Positions 15,874 to 24,432 of a DNA stretch of 64,000 nt are shown one piece after another. A program made the translations under genes and the position numbers. The stretch comes from Bradyrhizobium sp. 200 (GTDB lineage Bacteria > Pseudomonadota > Alphaproteobacteria > Rhizobiales > Xanthobacteraceae), in NCBI RefSeq assembly GCF_023100945.1, contig NZ_CP064689.1:8848001-8912000 (forward strand), written 5' to 3'. How positions within the stretch are numbered: the first letter of the stretch is position 1; the number at the start of each line of letters is the position of its first letter. A model generated the notes under the pieces. The model saw only the letters and a program-made list of their open reading frames with translations, searched no databases and was not told the origin of the DNA.

Positions 15874-16896
15874 TCACATCGGCCTATACGCCCGCACGTC
15901 CGCGGGCACGGTGACGCCGAGCTTGATCTGGCCGACCGACTTGATGATGTCGTCGCCGAGCAGTTGGGCGAAGCAGGCGTAGCCCCAGTCGCTCATGTGC
16001 AGGCCGTCGGCGATCACGAAGTTCTCGATCGGGATCGCCTGCTTCTCGTGCCAGTCTTTCATGACCGCGAAGCGCGGGAAGACGCCGACCTTGCGAAGCT
16101 CGGCGACCTTGTTGAGCAGGATCATCATCTTGCCGGCGCTTTCCGCGTGCTCGTTGACCCGCGGCGAATATTGCGGATCGATCAGCACGACGTCGGCGCC
16201 AGCGGCCTGAATGCGCGCGATGCCTTCCTCGACGTGCTTTGCCGTCTCAGCCGGATCGAGGTTGCGCAGCACCGCATTGGTGCCAACCTGCCAGATCACC
16301 AGATCCGGATGCAGGTCGATGACGGCCGTCTGCAGCCGCTTCATCATTTCCGGCGCATCCTCGCCGCCCTTGCCGGCATTGACGACGGAGATGTCGGCCG
16401 TCGGGTATTGCCGGCGCAATTGCGCGGCGAGCCGGTTGGGATAGTTGAAATCAGGCGAAGTCGCGCCGAAGCCGGCGGTCGACGACGATCCGAACGCGAC
16501 GATCACCACCGGCTGACCGGCGACGAGCTTGCTCGCGACGCGCGGCAGCGAGCCCATCGATTTGGAAGCGCCCTTTGGCGGCAGGCAGGGAACGCGGCTG
16601 AAGATGTCGCCGGCCGATTTCGCGACTTCCTTCACCTTGTCGATCGCCTTGCCGGTGATGCCCTTCTGCGCAGCCGGATTGGCGGTAGCCACCGGCGCGG
16701 CCTGCGGCTGAGCGCTTTCAGCCGAGGGCTTCCTTTCAGCCTTGTTTTCAGCTTTGGCGTGGTCGGACAGCGCCGCCTGCTGCGGGGCCGTCTGGGCGAG
16801 CAGCGGCGACATCGCGGCGGGCATCAATAGCGCCAGGCTCGCGGCAAGGAAGGCGGGCGGCAATGTCGACAAACAAAAAGGGTAGTGACGACTCAT
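15874..16896 (-). CDS. SGNH/GDSL-family hydrolase, exported
   Basis: This 340-residue exported protein has an N-terminal signal (hydrophobic LAASLALLMPAAMSPLLAQ). A low-complexity Ala/Gln/Lys linker leads to an SGNH domain from about residue 125. Block I is VIVAFGSSSTAGFGA with the nucleophile Ser, block III is IWQVGTNAVL (Asn), and block V is DGLHMSDWGYACFAQLL (Asp-x-x-His), so the catalytic set is complete. Such enzymes remove or transfer acyl groups. It is the third gene of an operon with a second SGNH protein (12 bases upstream) and an OpgC-type acyltransferase, which suggests a role in adding or trimming acyl substituents on periplasmic glucans (inference). Confidence 0.83.
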   Translation of the reverse strand: MSRHYPFCLSTLPPAFLAASLALLMPAAMSPLLAQTAPQQAALSDHAKAENKAERKPSAESAQPQAAPVATANPAAQKGITGKAIDKVKEVAKSAGDIFSRVPCLPPKGASKSMGSLPRVASKLVAGQPVVIVAFGSSSTAGFGATSPDFNYPNRLAAQLRRQYPTADISVVNAGKGGEDAPEMMKRLQTAVIDLHPDLVIWQVGTNAVLRNLDPAETAKHVEEGIARIQAAGADVVLIDPQYSPRVNEHAESAGKMMILLNKVAELRKVGVFPRFAVMKDWHEKQAIPIENFVIADGLHMSDWGYACFAQLLGDDIIKSVGQIKLGVTVPADVRAYRPM

Positions 16897-16908
16897 TAAC
16901 GCTAGTCC

Positions 16909-17667
16909 CTAGTTCTGCTGCGCCTGATCGAGGCGGGCCGCATCGAGAACAAACTTCGACAGCGCACGGCCGAGGCAGGCATGAACCCGTTTGGCCATGC
17001 CGGTGCCATGAACGGTACTGAACAGATCAAAATTCCCGGCGTCGTTCCAGTGACGCATAATGGCGAACCGGTCGAACAGCGGAACGTCGTGCTGCTGCGC
17101 CACCACACGCATATTATCTAGGTATGGCGGCGCAGAAATCATCGTCTCCGTGCGCGGGCTGTATTGCAGATTGATCAGAACCACATCGGCCCCCGCATCT
17201 TGCAGCGCAGTAAGCCCGTCGCCGACGGCGCCGCGAAAATCGTCAGGATCGACGGATCGCATAGCATCGACGGTTCCGGTCTGCCAGATGACCAAAGTAG
17301 GCCTTTTTGCTTCCACCAGCTTAACGAGGGTGGCGTCGGTTTCCGCCGCGGTTTTTCCGGGCTGTAGTTCTACGGATAGATCGATCGGGACCGAGGGCAG
17401 CTTCTCCTTCAGCGCGGCCTGCAATTGGGCGGGATAGGCGCTGTCGGCCGAAGCGGCGATGGTCGAGGAACGGCTGCCCACCACGAGGATGGTCAGCGGC
17501 CGGCCGTTCTTGACGGCCTCGGTGACCTTCGGCAGCAGGCTTTCGGTGCTCAGGAGATAGGCCGGCACGTCGCAGGTCTGGGGGGCATCCTCGGCGCGCG
17601 CCAAACCGGTAGCCGCAAGGCCAGCCAGCAGGGACAGCGCCAGTACGGCTCCAGAACCGGGCCTCAT
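16909..17667 (-). CDS. SGNH-like exported protein with altered catalytic motif
   Basis: This 252-residue protein starts at ATG 17667, which overlaps the stop of the OpgC-like gene (ATGA) and has GGAGG upstream; a longer frame was rejected. It has a signal peptide (VLALSLLAGLAATGLARA). It resembles the next gene over its whole domain: ILVVGSRSSTIAAS, VELQPGKTAAETD, VIWQTGTVDAM, VVLINLQYSPRTE. In block V the usual Asp-x-x-His reads Ser-Thr-Val-His (FSTVHGTGMAKR), so the Asp is missing, and block III has Thr in place of Asn. It may be a non-catalytic or changed-specificity paralogue working with its neighbour. Confidence 0.75.
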   Translation of the reverse strand: MRPGSGAVLALSLLAGLAATGLARAEDAPQTCDVPAYLLSTESLLPKVTEAVKNGRPLTILVVGSRSSTIAASADSAYPAQLQAALKEKLPSVPIDLSVELQPGKTAAETDATLVKLVEAKRPTLVIWQTGTVDAMRSVDPDDFRGAVGDGLTALQDAGADVVLINLQYSPRTETMISAPPYLDNMRVVAQQHDVPLFDRFAIMRHWNDAGNFDLFSTVHGTGMAKRVHACLGRALSKFVLDAARLDQAQQN

Positions 17668-18905
17668 ACGCTCCCTCCCGCCATATCGGCATTGCCGCCC
17701 GTGCGCTTTGTCTTGGACGCATCTTTGTCGGCCGAATGCTTGTACCACGAAATCACCCACGCCACGCCCCACATGATGAGGATTCCGGCAAGGCTGACCA
17801 GGGCGTGCGTGAAGGCACCCCCGCCAACTTCGGCCAGCACGAAATGCCCTGCGAAGGCCAGGAAGACGCCGAGACAGAATATCTCAAGCGAATGCTGGCC
17901 ACACAGGATCAATGGTCGCAGCCAGGGCGATTTCAGGCCCGACCAATCCATGGGCAGGAAGCGCACGGTGAGCGCCGCCAGCGCCAGAAAATGGGCAAAT
18001 CGCAGCACGTCCAGATCGGTCTTGGTGATCGGGTACATCCACTGTTCGAGCCGCTTCGGCATCAGGAAGCTGAGCTGCGGTATGTGCCAGGTCAACGTGA
18101 CGAAAAACGCGAACAGCACATAGGCAATGCAAATCCACATCGTCACCGGCGACGACAGGACCCGCGACATCCGTGCGGCGCCGCCGAGCGCGCACCAGGC
18201 GCCGAACACGAACAGCAACTGCCAGGCGAACGGGTTGAAAATCCAGAAGCCACTCGGATAGGCCGTCAGGTACCAGTCGAACTGCCAGGTCAGCGCGTAC
18301 ACCAGCACCGAGAGGCCGAGCGTGACGTCAGGCCGCCATTTCATCAGCCACAGGATGATGGGCAGAAACAGCATCAGCACGATGTAGAGCGGCAGCACGT
18401 CCATGTTGACGGGCCGGAATCTCAACAGCAGCGCCTGGATGATGGTGACGTCAGGCTGCTTGAGAAAATCCATGATGCCCATTTCTTCGCTGTAGAGCGG
18501 GTTCTCGAAACGGGTGGCGACGTAGGAAATTTCGGCGAGGAAGATCACGAACAGGAACACATGGGCGACATAGATCTGCCAGACCCGGCGCATGATGCGC
18601 GCGGTGGCCACCACGAAGCCGGCCTGCAGCATCGCGCGGCCGTAGACGAAGGCGGCGGTGTAGCCGGAGATGAAGATGAAGATTTCGGCGGCGTCGGAAA
18701 ATCCGTAATTGCGGATCGTGAACCAGGTCAGGATGTTGGTCGGCAGATGGTCGATGAAGATCAGCCACAGCGCCAGTCCGCGAAACAGGTCGAGCCGCAA
18801 TTCGCGCTCGCCGGCCACCGGCAGCGTAATCGCCGGCGCAGAAACCGCGGCGGCCTTGCTATCGCTGACAGGCGTTCCGGCAACTGGATCGGCAATGGAC
18901 GACAT
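17664..18905 (-). CDS. OpgC-family membrane acyltransferase
   Basis: This 413-residue membrane protein matches the OpgC domain, which in osmoregulated periplasmic glucan synthesis transfers succinyl groups to the glucan. After a 35-residue cytoplasmic N-terminus the family opening RELRLDLFRGLALWLIFIDHLP carries the conserved Asp-Arg-x2-Ala region and His. About ten hydrophobic segments follow (for example VWQIYVAHVFLFVIFLAEI and VLPLYIVLMLFLPIILWL), with NPFAWQLLFVFGAW and GQHSLEIFCLGVFL as further family motifs. It is first in an operon of three, overlapping an SGNH-like gene by four bases. The likely substrate is a periplasmic or cyclic glucan (inference from family). Confidence 0.88.
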   Translation of the reverse strand: MSSIADPVAGTPVSDSKAAAVSAPAITLPVAGERELRLDLFRGLALWLIFIDHLPTNILTWFTIRNYGFSDAAEIFIFISGYTAAFVYGRAMLQAGFVVATARIMRRVWQIYVAHVFLFVIFLAEISYVATRFENPLYSEEMGIMDFLKQPDVTIIQALLLRFRPVNMDVLPLYIVLMLFLPIILWLMKWRPDVTLGLSVLVYALTWQFDWYLTAYPSGFWIFNPFAWQLLFVFGAWCALGGAARMSRVLSSPVTMWICIAYVLFAFFVTLTWHIPQLSFLMPKRLEQWMYPITKTDLDVLRFAHFLALAALTVRFLPMDWSGLKSPWLRPLILCGQHSLEIFCLGVFLAFAGHFVLAEVGGGAFTHALVSLAGILIMWGVAWVISWYKHSADKDASKTKRTGGNADMAGGSV

Positions 18906-19138
18906 CTGGCACCGCTAGTTGAGCTTTACGCGTGCACTGCCCGGGAAGGATAATATCGGCCCGCAACTCGCACACAAGGTACGCAAACAGATACGGGGCC
19001 GGACCGCGCGCCGGTGCGCTCTAGACTGGAACTATGTTGAAACCGCGATCAAACAACCGGCAACCCCGGCGGACCGGAGATTGTTCCCCGGGCATTCTTG
19101 GCTATGATACGGAACAGGATTTCCGAAAGCTTGCCCGC

Positions 19139-19531
19139 ATGTACCGCGCCGTCACCCGCCAGATCGAAGTCACCGTCGAGCCGAATTTCCTGCCCGAGCG
19201 CTCGTCGGTCGACAAGGGCCAGTATTTCTGGTCCTACACGATCGTCATCACCAACACCGGCGCGGAAACCGTACAACTGCGCACCCGGCACTGGACCATC
19301 ACTGACGCCACCGGCCGCAAGCAGGAAGTCCGCGGCGAAGGCGTGGTTGGCGAGCAGCCCGTGCTCGCGCCGGGCGAGCGCTTCGAATACACCTCGGGCG
19401 TGCCGCTGCCGACCGCGTCGGGCTTCATGTCCGGGCGCTACCAGATGGTCAGCGAAAGCGGCGAGCGGTTCGAGATCGACGTGCCGACGTTTTCGCTGGA
19501 CAGCCCGGATAACAAGCGGGTGTTGAATTAG
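19139..19531 (+). CDS. apaG: ApaG (Co2+/Mg2+ efflux-associated) protein
   Basis: This 130-residue single-domain fibronectin-III-like protein starts at ATG 19139 (MYRAVTRQIEVTVEPNFLPERS). The longer frame upstream lacks ApaG character. The family motifs are all present: FWSYTIVITNTGAETVQLRTRHWTITD, then EVRGEGVVGEQPVLAPGE, EYTSGVPLPTASGFMSGRYQM. The length equals that of other ApaG proteins. ApaG has been linked to cobalt resistance and diadenosine tetraphosphate metabolism in enterobacteria, but its molecular role is unsettled. It is monocistronic here, with repeats downstream. Confidence 0.93.
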   Translation: MYRAVTRQIEVTVEPNFLPERSSVDKGQYFWSYTIVITNTGAETVQLRTRHWTITDATGRKQEVRGEGVVGEQPVLAPGERFEYTSGVPLPTASGFMSGRYQMVSESGERFEIDVPTFSLDSPDNKRVLN

Positions 19532-19549
19532 GGGCATTGCGTTCTCCTC

Positions 19550-19628
19550 CGTAGCCCGGATGAGCGAAGCGACATCCGGGACGCAACTAACACCGGCCCC
19601 GGATTTCGCTTCGCTCATCCGGGCTACG
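19550..19628. repeat. Dispersed palindrome, family 5 (CGTAGCCCGGATGAGCGAAGCG type)
   Basis: CGTAGCCCGGATGAGCGAAG (left) is the reverse complement of the right end CTTCGCTCATCCGGGCTACG, with a central ACGCAACTAACACC. A second, more diverged copy is at 28768-28856. It lies just after apaG and could act as its terminator. Confidence 0.85.
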
Positions 19629-19653
19629 GATTCCAGGAGCGCCGCTCCCTCCA

Positions 19654-19731
19654 CGTCATTGCGAGCGAAGCGAAGCAATCCATGGCGCGGCAAGCGGAGA
19701 GGTGGATTGCTTCGCTGCGCTCGCAATGACG
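19654..19731. repeat. Dispersed palindrome, family 1
   Basis: Ends CGTCATTGCGAGCGAAGCG and GCGCTCGCAATGACG, with inner GAAGCAATCCATGGCGC and GGTGGATTGCTTC. It lies 25 bases after the family 5 element, so two palindrome families are stacked downstream of apaG. Confidence 0.85.
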
Positions 19732-19779
19732 TGGATACAGTTTCGCGCTCTCGCGGCGCGTTTCGCCCGAGGTTTGCAT

Positions 19780-20260
19780 CTTCGTTTGCCCTCTTCGAAA
19801 TCAGAGGGCGCAGGGAAGACCGGGTGCTTGCTGCACCCGCGGTCTCGCGTGCGATTTGCGCAAACAAAACTGCACACGAGCATACAGGGCAGCGGGAGCA
19901 TTCCGGCCTTCCCTGCGCAATGGCTTTACGGCTTACTTCGTGCTCTCCCCGGTGAACGGCTCTTTTGCCACCGTTGTCCCCGAGAAGCTTCGCTTCTCTT
20001 GGACGTAATGCCAGCACCGCGACATCAGAACCACACGACTTCGCCGTACGCGTCAGGCGCGTACGTCTAGCGCGCCCTCAGCGTCCATCGCATCTCACCG
20101 CGCGTTCGTGACGTTCGCGAGCGCCCCTCATCTGCCGTGAGACGGGCGGAGTTATGCCGGTGATTTGGGTGAGAACGAAAGTGGAATATTTTTGATTCCG
20201 CACCTTGACGCGATTTCTGAAAATCGGAAGTGATTTGCCCGTCGGGCAATCACGCCCCAG
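19780..20260. repeat. Probable large dispersed repeat, non-coding
   Basis: No protein-like frame is visible in this stretch. The wording (AGGGAAGACCGGGTGCTTGC, then TGCACCCGCGGTCTCG, TTCCCTGCGCAATGGCTTTA, CTCCCCGGTGAACGGCTCTT, CACACGACTTCGCCGTACGC) is one I associate with a several-hundred-base repeat found many times in Bradyrhizobium genomes. This is recall, not a search. The limits given are approximate. It borders the patchy region that runs to about 24.4 kb. Confidence 0.45.
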
Positions 20261-20536
20261 GCGACAGTGCCGACGCGTTGCCATAGGCGGCGCGATATCT
20301 AGACTGCGCAGGATGACCAGCGGCGCCGATGAGGTAGCCGATGTCCGCTTCGGAGGCTGAAGCTGACCACAGATTGAGAGGCTCATGTCGTCAGCAAGTG
20401 ACCCACAACGGACATCTTCACCAACACCCGACTCACTGCTGGATGAGAACCGGAACTCGGGGTAAACGAGTCAGAGCACTCTTGATGGACCCCATAGCCC
20501 CAGTGGGACGAATGGCCGGTCTGAGAAAGGATGGGA

Positions 20537-21229
20537 ATGTCACGATCCGAACGGCTGCTCGATCTGCTCCAGACACTGCGACGACATCGCCGTCCGGTGA
20601 GGGGGACTCAACTTGCTGCAGAGCATGCCGTTTCGCTCCGCACCATCTATCGCGACATCCAGACTTTGGTCGCCCAAGGCGCGCCGATCGAAGGCGAAGC
20701 TGGAATCGGCTATATACTCCAGCCTGGTTTTACCCTGCCCCCACTGATGTTCTCCAGTGACGAAATCGAGGCACTCCTGCTCGGCTCGGGCATGGTGGCG
20801 CGAGCCGCCGACCCCGCACTCGCCAAGGCGGCGCAAAACGCATTGGCAAAAATTACGGCCGTGTTGCCGGCTAACCGAGGCAGCGAGATCGAGGCGTCAG
20901 GACTGCTCGCAGGCGCGATCGAACCGGCCGTGGTCGATCGCGTAAACTTGGCACCCCTTCGAAGTGCTATCCGTGCCGAACAAAAGATCTGGATCGCCTA
21001 CCACGACCGAGACGGTGTCGCCACCGAGCGACGGATATGGCCAATTACTATCACGTACTGCGCCCGCGTCCGGTTACTCGCCGCATGGTGTGAACTTCGC
21101 GGAAGCTATCGCCATTTCCGGACTGACCGGATCGCGGAACTCGCCGAGGTCGGGGAACGATATCCACGGCGACGCCGAACCTTGATCAAGGAATGGCGCG
21201 AACTGGAAGGCTTGCCCCAGCCTGGTTGA
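20537..21229 (+). CDS. YafY-type HTH / WYL-domain transcriptional regulator
   Basis: This 230-residue protein starts at ATG 20537 (MSRSERLLDLLQTLRRHRRPV), the typical start of YafY-family regulators; AGGA lies 6 bases upstream. A second ATG two codons earlier is less likely. The N-terminal winged helix is GTQLAAEHAVSLRTIYRDIQTLVAQGAPIEGEAG-like, the most conserved part of the family. The rest is a WYL-type ligand domain (IRAEQKIWIAYHDRDG; VRLLAAWCELRGSYRHFRTDRI). The family answers to nucleic-acid or other signals and often controls adjacent genes, here probably the NTF2-like gene at 21316 (inference). Confidence 0.9.
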   Translation: MSRSERLLDLLQTLRRHRRPVRGTQLAAEHAVSLRTIYRDIQTLVAQGAPIEGEAGIGYILQPGFTLPPLMFSSDEIEALLLGSGMVARAADPALAKAAQNALAKITAVLPANRGSEIEASGLLAGAIEPAVVDRVNLAPLRSAIRAEQKIWIAYHDRDGVATERRIWPITITYCARVRLLAAWCELRGSYRHFRTDRIAELAEVGERYPRRRRTLIKEWRELEGLPQPG

Positions 21230-21315
21230 TGTCGCTACTGACGAAATCTGTCACGTGAATATCGCAAGCTCAAGTTTGTCACGCGGCCATTCCGGCCGCT
21301 CGTCAGGAGCCTGAA

Positions 21316-21735
21316 ATGCCGGCACATCAAGCTATTAGACAACTCACGTTTGCCGACGCTGAAGTCGTGCTTGAACGCGCTCAACGGCTGCTAAACGCTG
21401 GCGACGTTTCGAAAGTCATGAAAACCTTCACTTCCGATGTCGTGGTCCGATTTGCCGACTTTCCCGAAACCTATGGCCGACCGCCACTCGAAGCATTTCT
21501 GCGAGCACGGTTCGCGCGGCAAAAGAATTACCGGTTGCAGAAACAGCTACGCGCCGTATCAGGCAACGTCATCGTTTGTTATTGGGATGCCGAATGGGAG
21601 GACGGGCACGACGGGCGCCAAATGGAAGGTCGCGGGATCGAACTCCTGACCATGCGAGGCGACGAGATCGCCAAATGGGAGGCAACTTTCAATGTCTGGA
21701 GCAAGGGCGATGGGCCATCCCTGCCGATCGTTTAG
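21316..21735 (+). CDS. NTF2/SnoaL-like protein
   Basis: This 139-residue protein has the NTF2-like cone fold pattern: N-terminal helix AEVVLERAQRLLNAGDVSKVMKTF, the turn TSDVVVRFADFPETYGRPPLEAFLRARF, then three long strands (VSGNVIVCYWDAEWEDG; GRGIELLTMRGDEIAKWEATFNVW). Such proteins are small isomerases, hydrolases or binding proteins; nothing shows the substrate. It follows the YafY-type regulator by 86 bases in the same orientation. A GAG-CCTGAA-type ribosome site upstream is weak. Confidence 0.75.
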   Translation: MPAHQAIRQLTFADAEVVLERAQRLLNAGDVSKVMKTFTSDVVVRFADFPETYGRPPLEAFLRARFARQKNYRLQKQLRAVSGNVIVCYWDAEWEDGHDGRQMEGRGIELLTMRGDEIAKWEATFNVWSKGDGPSLPIV

Positions 21736-22176
21736 TCTTACTCTCATTGGGTGCTGGGAGACTGATGGCCAGCCTTCACCCACTACATCCGCTTCACGGC
21801 CAGTTGCCATGAACCGGCGCTCGATGAGGTGATTGAGTAATTGGGCATGTCTGTTTTTGGCACCTTTGAGACATGCCTCCAATCCTGAGAATGTCCGTTC
21901 ACCGAGGTAGACCCGAAGTCGCCGTGGTCTGGCCAAACCGACGCGAATGACCCTCATCGGAAATGCGGCCTGCGCGACGTCGCCACCTCTTGCACCTCGG
22001 GATCAATCGGTTAGGCTCTGATAGAGGATCTCTTCCTACCCATGCTGCGAGGCCGATGGGGCTTACATCGCCTCTCCTGAGAGCTGCAGCAAGCCCCCAC
22101 CCATCCCCCACATTCCGACCAACTCCGACGGCGCGAGTGCGACTGCCCGCACTCGCCGAATAAAGGGAGCGTGCCT
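21736..22176. other. Gene-free stretch with inverted repeat and a decayed dispersed repeat
   Basis: No convincing coding frame. GGCATGTCT (21844-21852) and AGACATGCC (21869-21877) form an inverted repeat. The following segment 21887-21955 (GAATGTCCGTTCACCGAGG, then GACCCGAAGTCGCCGTGG) resembles 22709-22775 after the next gene, as if both were old copies of one repeat containing ATGTCCG. The ribosome-binding site of the next gene ends the stretch. Confidence 0.5.
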
Positions 22177-22578
22177 ATGACAACTCAACGCGCTGCGTGT
22201 AGCTGCGGAAAACTAGAGATCGTGTGTGAGGGTGAGCCGGTACGGATTTCAATGTGCCACTGCCTTGAGTGTCAGCGTCGGACCGGAGCTGTCTTCGGCG
22301 GTCAAGCGTGGTTCACCCAACAGCAAACGACCATCTCCGGCAACTCGACCCAATTCACTCGCCAATCTGACGCCGGCCGTTCGGTGTCATTTCGGTTCTG
22401 CCCTATGTGCGGATCGACTGTGTATTGGGAAGCGGAGGCATTTCCTGGCCACATCGCTGTAGCCGTGGGGTCATTTGCTGATCCCGCCTTCCCGGCACCC
22501 ACGTACTCTGGCTGGGAAGCGAAACGGCATCACTGGGTTGAGCCGCTTCGTGCCATGGCTATCCGCCATTCAGATTGA
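22177..22578 (+). CDS. GFA-family (glutathione-dependent formaldehyde-activating-like) zinc protein
   Basis: This 133-residue protein has the CENP-V/GFA zinc sites: CSCGKLEIVCEG near the N-terminus, CHCLECQRRTGAVFG at about 27-41, and FCPMCGSTVYWEA in the second half. The paired Cys motifs bind two zinc ions. Only one member of this fold has an established formaldehyde role, so the reaction here is open. ATG 22177 was chosen over a GTG two codons upstream because GGGAG lies 7 bases before it and only one before the GTG. It is flanked on both sides by decayed repeat segments. Confidence 0.85.
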   Translation: MTTQRAACSCGKLEIVCEGEPVRISMCHCLECQRRTGAVFGGQAWFTQQQTTISGNSTQFTRQSDAGRSVSFRFCPMCGSTVYWEAEAFPGHIAVAVGSFADPAFPAPTYSGWEAKRHHWVEPLRAMAIRHSD

Positions 22579-22957
22579 GACGCTGCCTCTCATCGATTTG
22601 CTGGCGACAAACATAGAGGTGACTGATCCACCTTTTCCTTCTCAAGGGCGACAGTTCGATTCCCATTTGGATGGCGACTTCTGGTTGAGACATGCCGACC
22701 ATCCTTGGCGATGTCCGTTTCCAGGGGAAGACCGGAAGTAGTGGGCCGACGGCTAAAGTGACGCGATTGACCCCAAGCAGACTAAGCGGCGGCCGATGCC
22801 CTTGTTCGCAAAGTCATGCGTTCGTCAGACAGCGGCTCCTCCGAAAACGGTCTAGTTGCATTGACTTGAACTCACCCCTCAGCCCACACTCCCTGGCAGG
22901 GTAGAAGTTTGAGCGTGCGGCGCTAGGATCGCGGATCCGTTTCAGCAGGACAGGTAG
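22579..22957. other. Gene-free stretch with decayed repeat
   Basis: No supportable gene. The segment 22709-22775 (GCGATGTCCGTTTCCAGGGG, then AAGACCGGAAGTAGTGGG, GACGCGATTGACCC) parallels the one at 21887-21955. The promoter of the hydrolase gene at 22958 should lie in the last 100 bases; the sequence CAGGACAGGTAG before its ATG includes a plausible AGGA ribosome site. Confidence 0.45.
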
Positions 22958-23797
22958 ATGTCAATTAGAATGATGGCTGCTGTGGCTTTGGTACATTTGC
23001 TCGGAGCTTTTGTCGGAATAACTCCCTCTGCGAACGCTGCCGAGAACGTCCGTTACCCTAACGTTGTATTGCCGGGATCCAATATCGAGCCCACCACTCT
23101 GCGTGCAGAAATCTACCGGCCGCCCGGTAGCGGCCCTTTCCCCGCGATCATCGTTTTGCATGGTTGCGGCGGCCATGATGCCCACCACAAGCTTTGGGCC
23201 GAAAGACTGGTGTCGTGGGGTTACGTTGCCGTTGTCATGGACAGCTTTTCTTCGCGCGGCTTCGGCGATATTTGCAAAAATACTACAACTGTTACGCCCG
23301 AAATGCGTGTCTCGGATATCTATGGAGCCGTGGAATATCTGCGAAAACTGCCGTTTATTACCAAAGACCGGATCGGCCTGCTCGGCTTTTCGCACGGCGC
23401 TTGGACAATCATGAAGGCTGTCCAAGTGAAGTATCAGCTGAAGTTATTCGGCGTACGAGCTGCAGTCGCCTATTACCCGTATTGCAATCCCAAACTTGAC
23501 GACAAGATTGATGTTTCTCTCCTCGTCCTCATAGGAGAGAATGATGACTGGACGCCCGCACCGCTATGCCGCGAATTGCAGGCCGCCCTATCGAAGGTAG
23601 CTCCAGTGGAGATGGTATTTTATCCTGGAGCGTACCATGCCTTTGACCGTTCGCAGGGCGTCGTCGAAGTAAGCGGTTGGAGCGTCGGAGGCGGTTTGAA
23701 GAAACACAAAATGGGTAGAAATCCTAATGCCGCCGAGGATTCATTCAAGCGAACAAGAGAATACTTCGCGCGAATGCTAGACAAATCGTCGCTGTAG
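22958..23797 (+). CDS. Exported dienelactone-hydrolase-family alpha/beta hydrolase
   Basis: This 279-residue exported protein has a signal peptide (VALVHLLGAFVGITPSANA). The mature part is an alpha/beta hydrolase of the dienelactone-hydrolase group: oxyanion-hole region FPAIIVLHGCGGHD, nucleophile elbow GLLGFSHGAW (Ser), acid LVLIGENDDWTP, and His in FYPGAYHAFDR. The nucleophile is Ser, as in the periplasmic members, not the Cys of classical enzymes. The substrate is unknown. Base composition is lower in G+C than the core genes, like the rest of the 20.3-24.4 kb stretch. It is convergent with the small secreted protein gene downstream. Confidence 0.86.
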   Translation: MSIRMMAAVALVHLLGAFVGITPSANAAENVRYPNVVLPGSNIEPTTLRAEIYRPPGSGPFPAIIVLHGCGGHDAHHKLWAERLVSWGYVAVVMDSFSSRGFGDICKNTTTVTPEMRVSDIYGAVEYLRKLPFITKDRIGLLGFSHGAWTIMKAVQVKYQLKLFGVRAAVAYYPYCNPKLDDKIDVSLLVLIGENDDWTPAPLCRELQAALSKVAPVEMVFYPGAYHAFDRSQGVVEVSGWSVGGGLKKHKMGRNPNAAEDSFKRTREYFARMLDKSSL

Positions 23798-23967
23798 ACC
23801 TGCACGAATGCGAACAGCGCAATCGACTTCCGCTCATGGCACTTGGCGGACCTGAAACGATCCCTCATGGACGTCCGCTGCTGACGGGAAAGCGGACATT
23901 CGGCCACCATCACAGATGCCGTACGATGCCCACCCTACAGTCTTCGCCCATCCTACGATCACCACGA

Positions 23968-24345
23968 CTACATCACGCGGATCGGAAACCTGATGCGAAC
24001 GCCGCGTCCTGCCGGAAACAGGGCCTCCAGCACGACGTAATCCGTTCCGAGATATCCGCGTTGCGAGACATAGGTCGCCTGGACGCCCGGGACCCGGCGT
24101 CGATTGCAGACGCTTCGTGGATTTGCCTCCGGAAACCGCGGGAAGACGCCGGTTTGCCGGATACTCACCCGGCCGTGTTCGGGCGATTGCGCGACACGCA
24201 ACACTACTTGTCCTGCAGAACTGCAATCCGGATTGGTCGAATAGGCCTCATAGAGCATCAGCGGCCTGCCGGAGGCCACCACCTTGTCCGCGCGCGCGGC
24301 GACGACGGACAGCAACAGTCCGATACACGTCAGTACAATTCGCAT
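23968..24345 (-). CDS. Small secreted hypothetical protein
   Basis: This 125-residue protein starts at ATG 24345 with AGGA close upstream (MRIVLTCIGLLLSVVAARA, a signal peptide); the longer frame is rejected. The mature part has two Cys (PDCSSAG and RSVCNRRRVPG), which probably form one disulfide. It shows beta-strand patterns (QVVLRVAQSPEHGRVSI; RGVRIRFPIRV). I do not recognise the family; the shape suggests a small beta-sandwich periplasmic protein. It stands alone between convergent and co-directional neighbours. Confidence 0.7.
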   Translation of the reverse strand: MRIVLTCIGLLLSVVAARADKVVASGRPLMLYEAYSTNPDCSSAGQVVLRVAQSPEHGRVSIRQTGVFPRFPEANPRSVCNRRRVPGVQATYVSQRGYLGTDYVVLEALFPAGRGVRIRFPIRVM

Positions 24346-24432
24346 TTCCTGTTTCCCCAGCCCATCAAGCCGCCTGGCGACGGCAGGGGAACCTACACGC
24401 AAGAATTGCGTCGCGTCGAGAGGGATTGTTCC

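Noticed and set aside
17736..18953. A 405-residue plus-strand frame opposite the OpgC gene
   Set aside because: Composition (Gln, His, Glu, Arg runs) is that of antisense to a membrane protein; the minus strand has the OpgC motifs.
19780..20260. A coding gene in the long gap after apaG
   Set aside because: The frames here are short, lack ribosome sites and do not resemble proteins; the sequence looks like a dispersed non-coding repeat.
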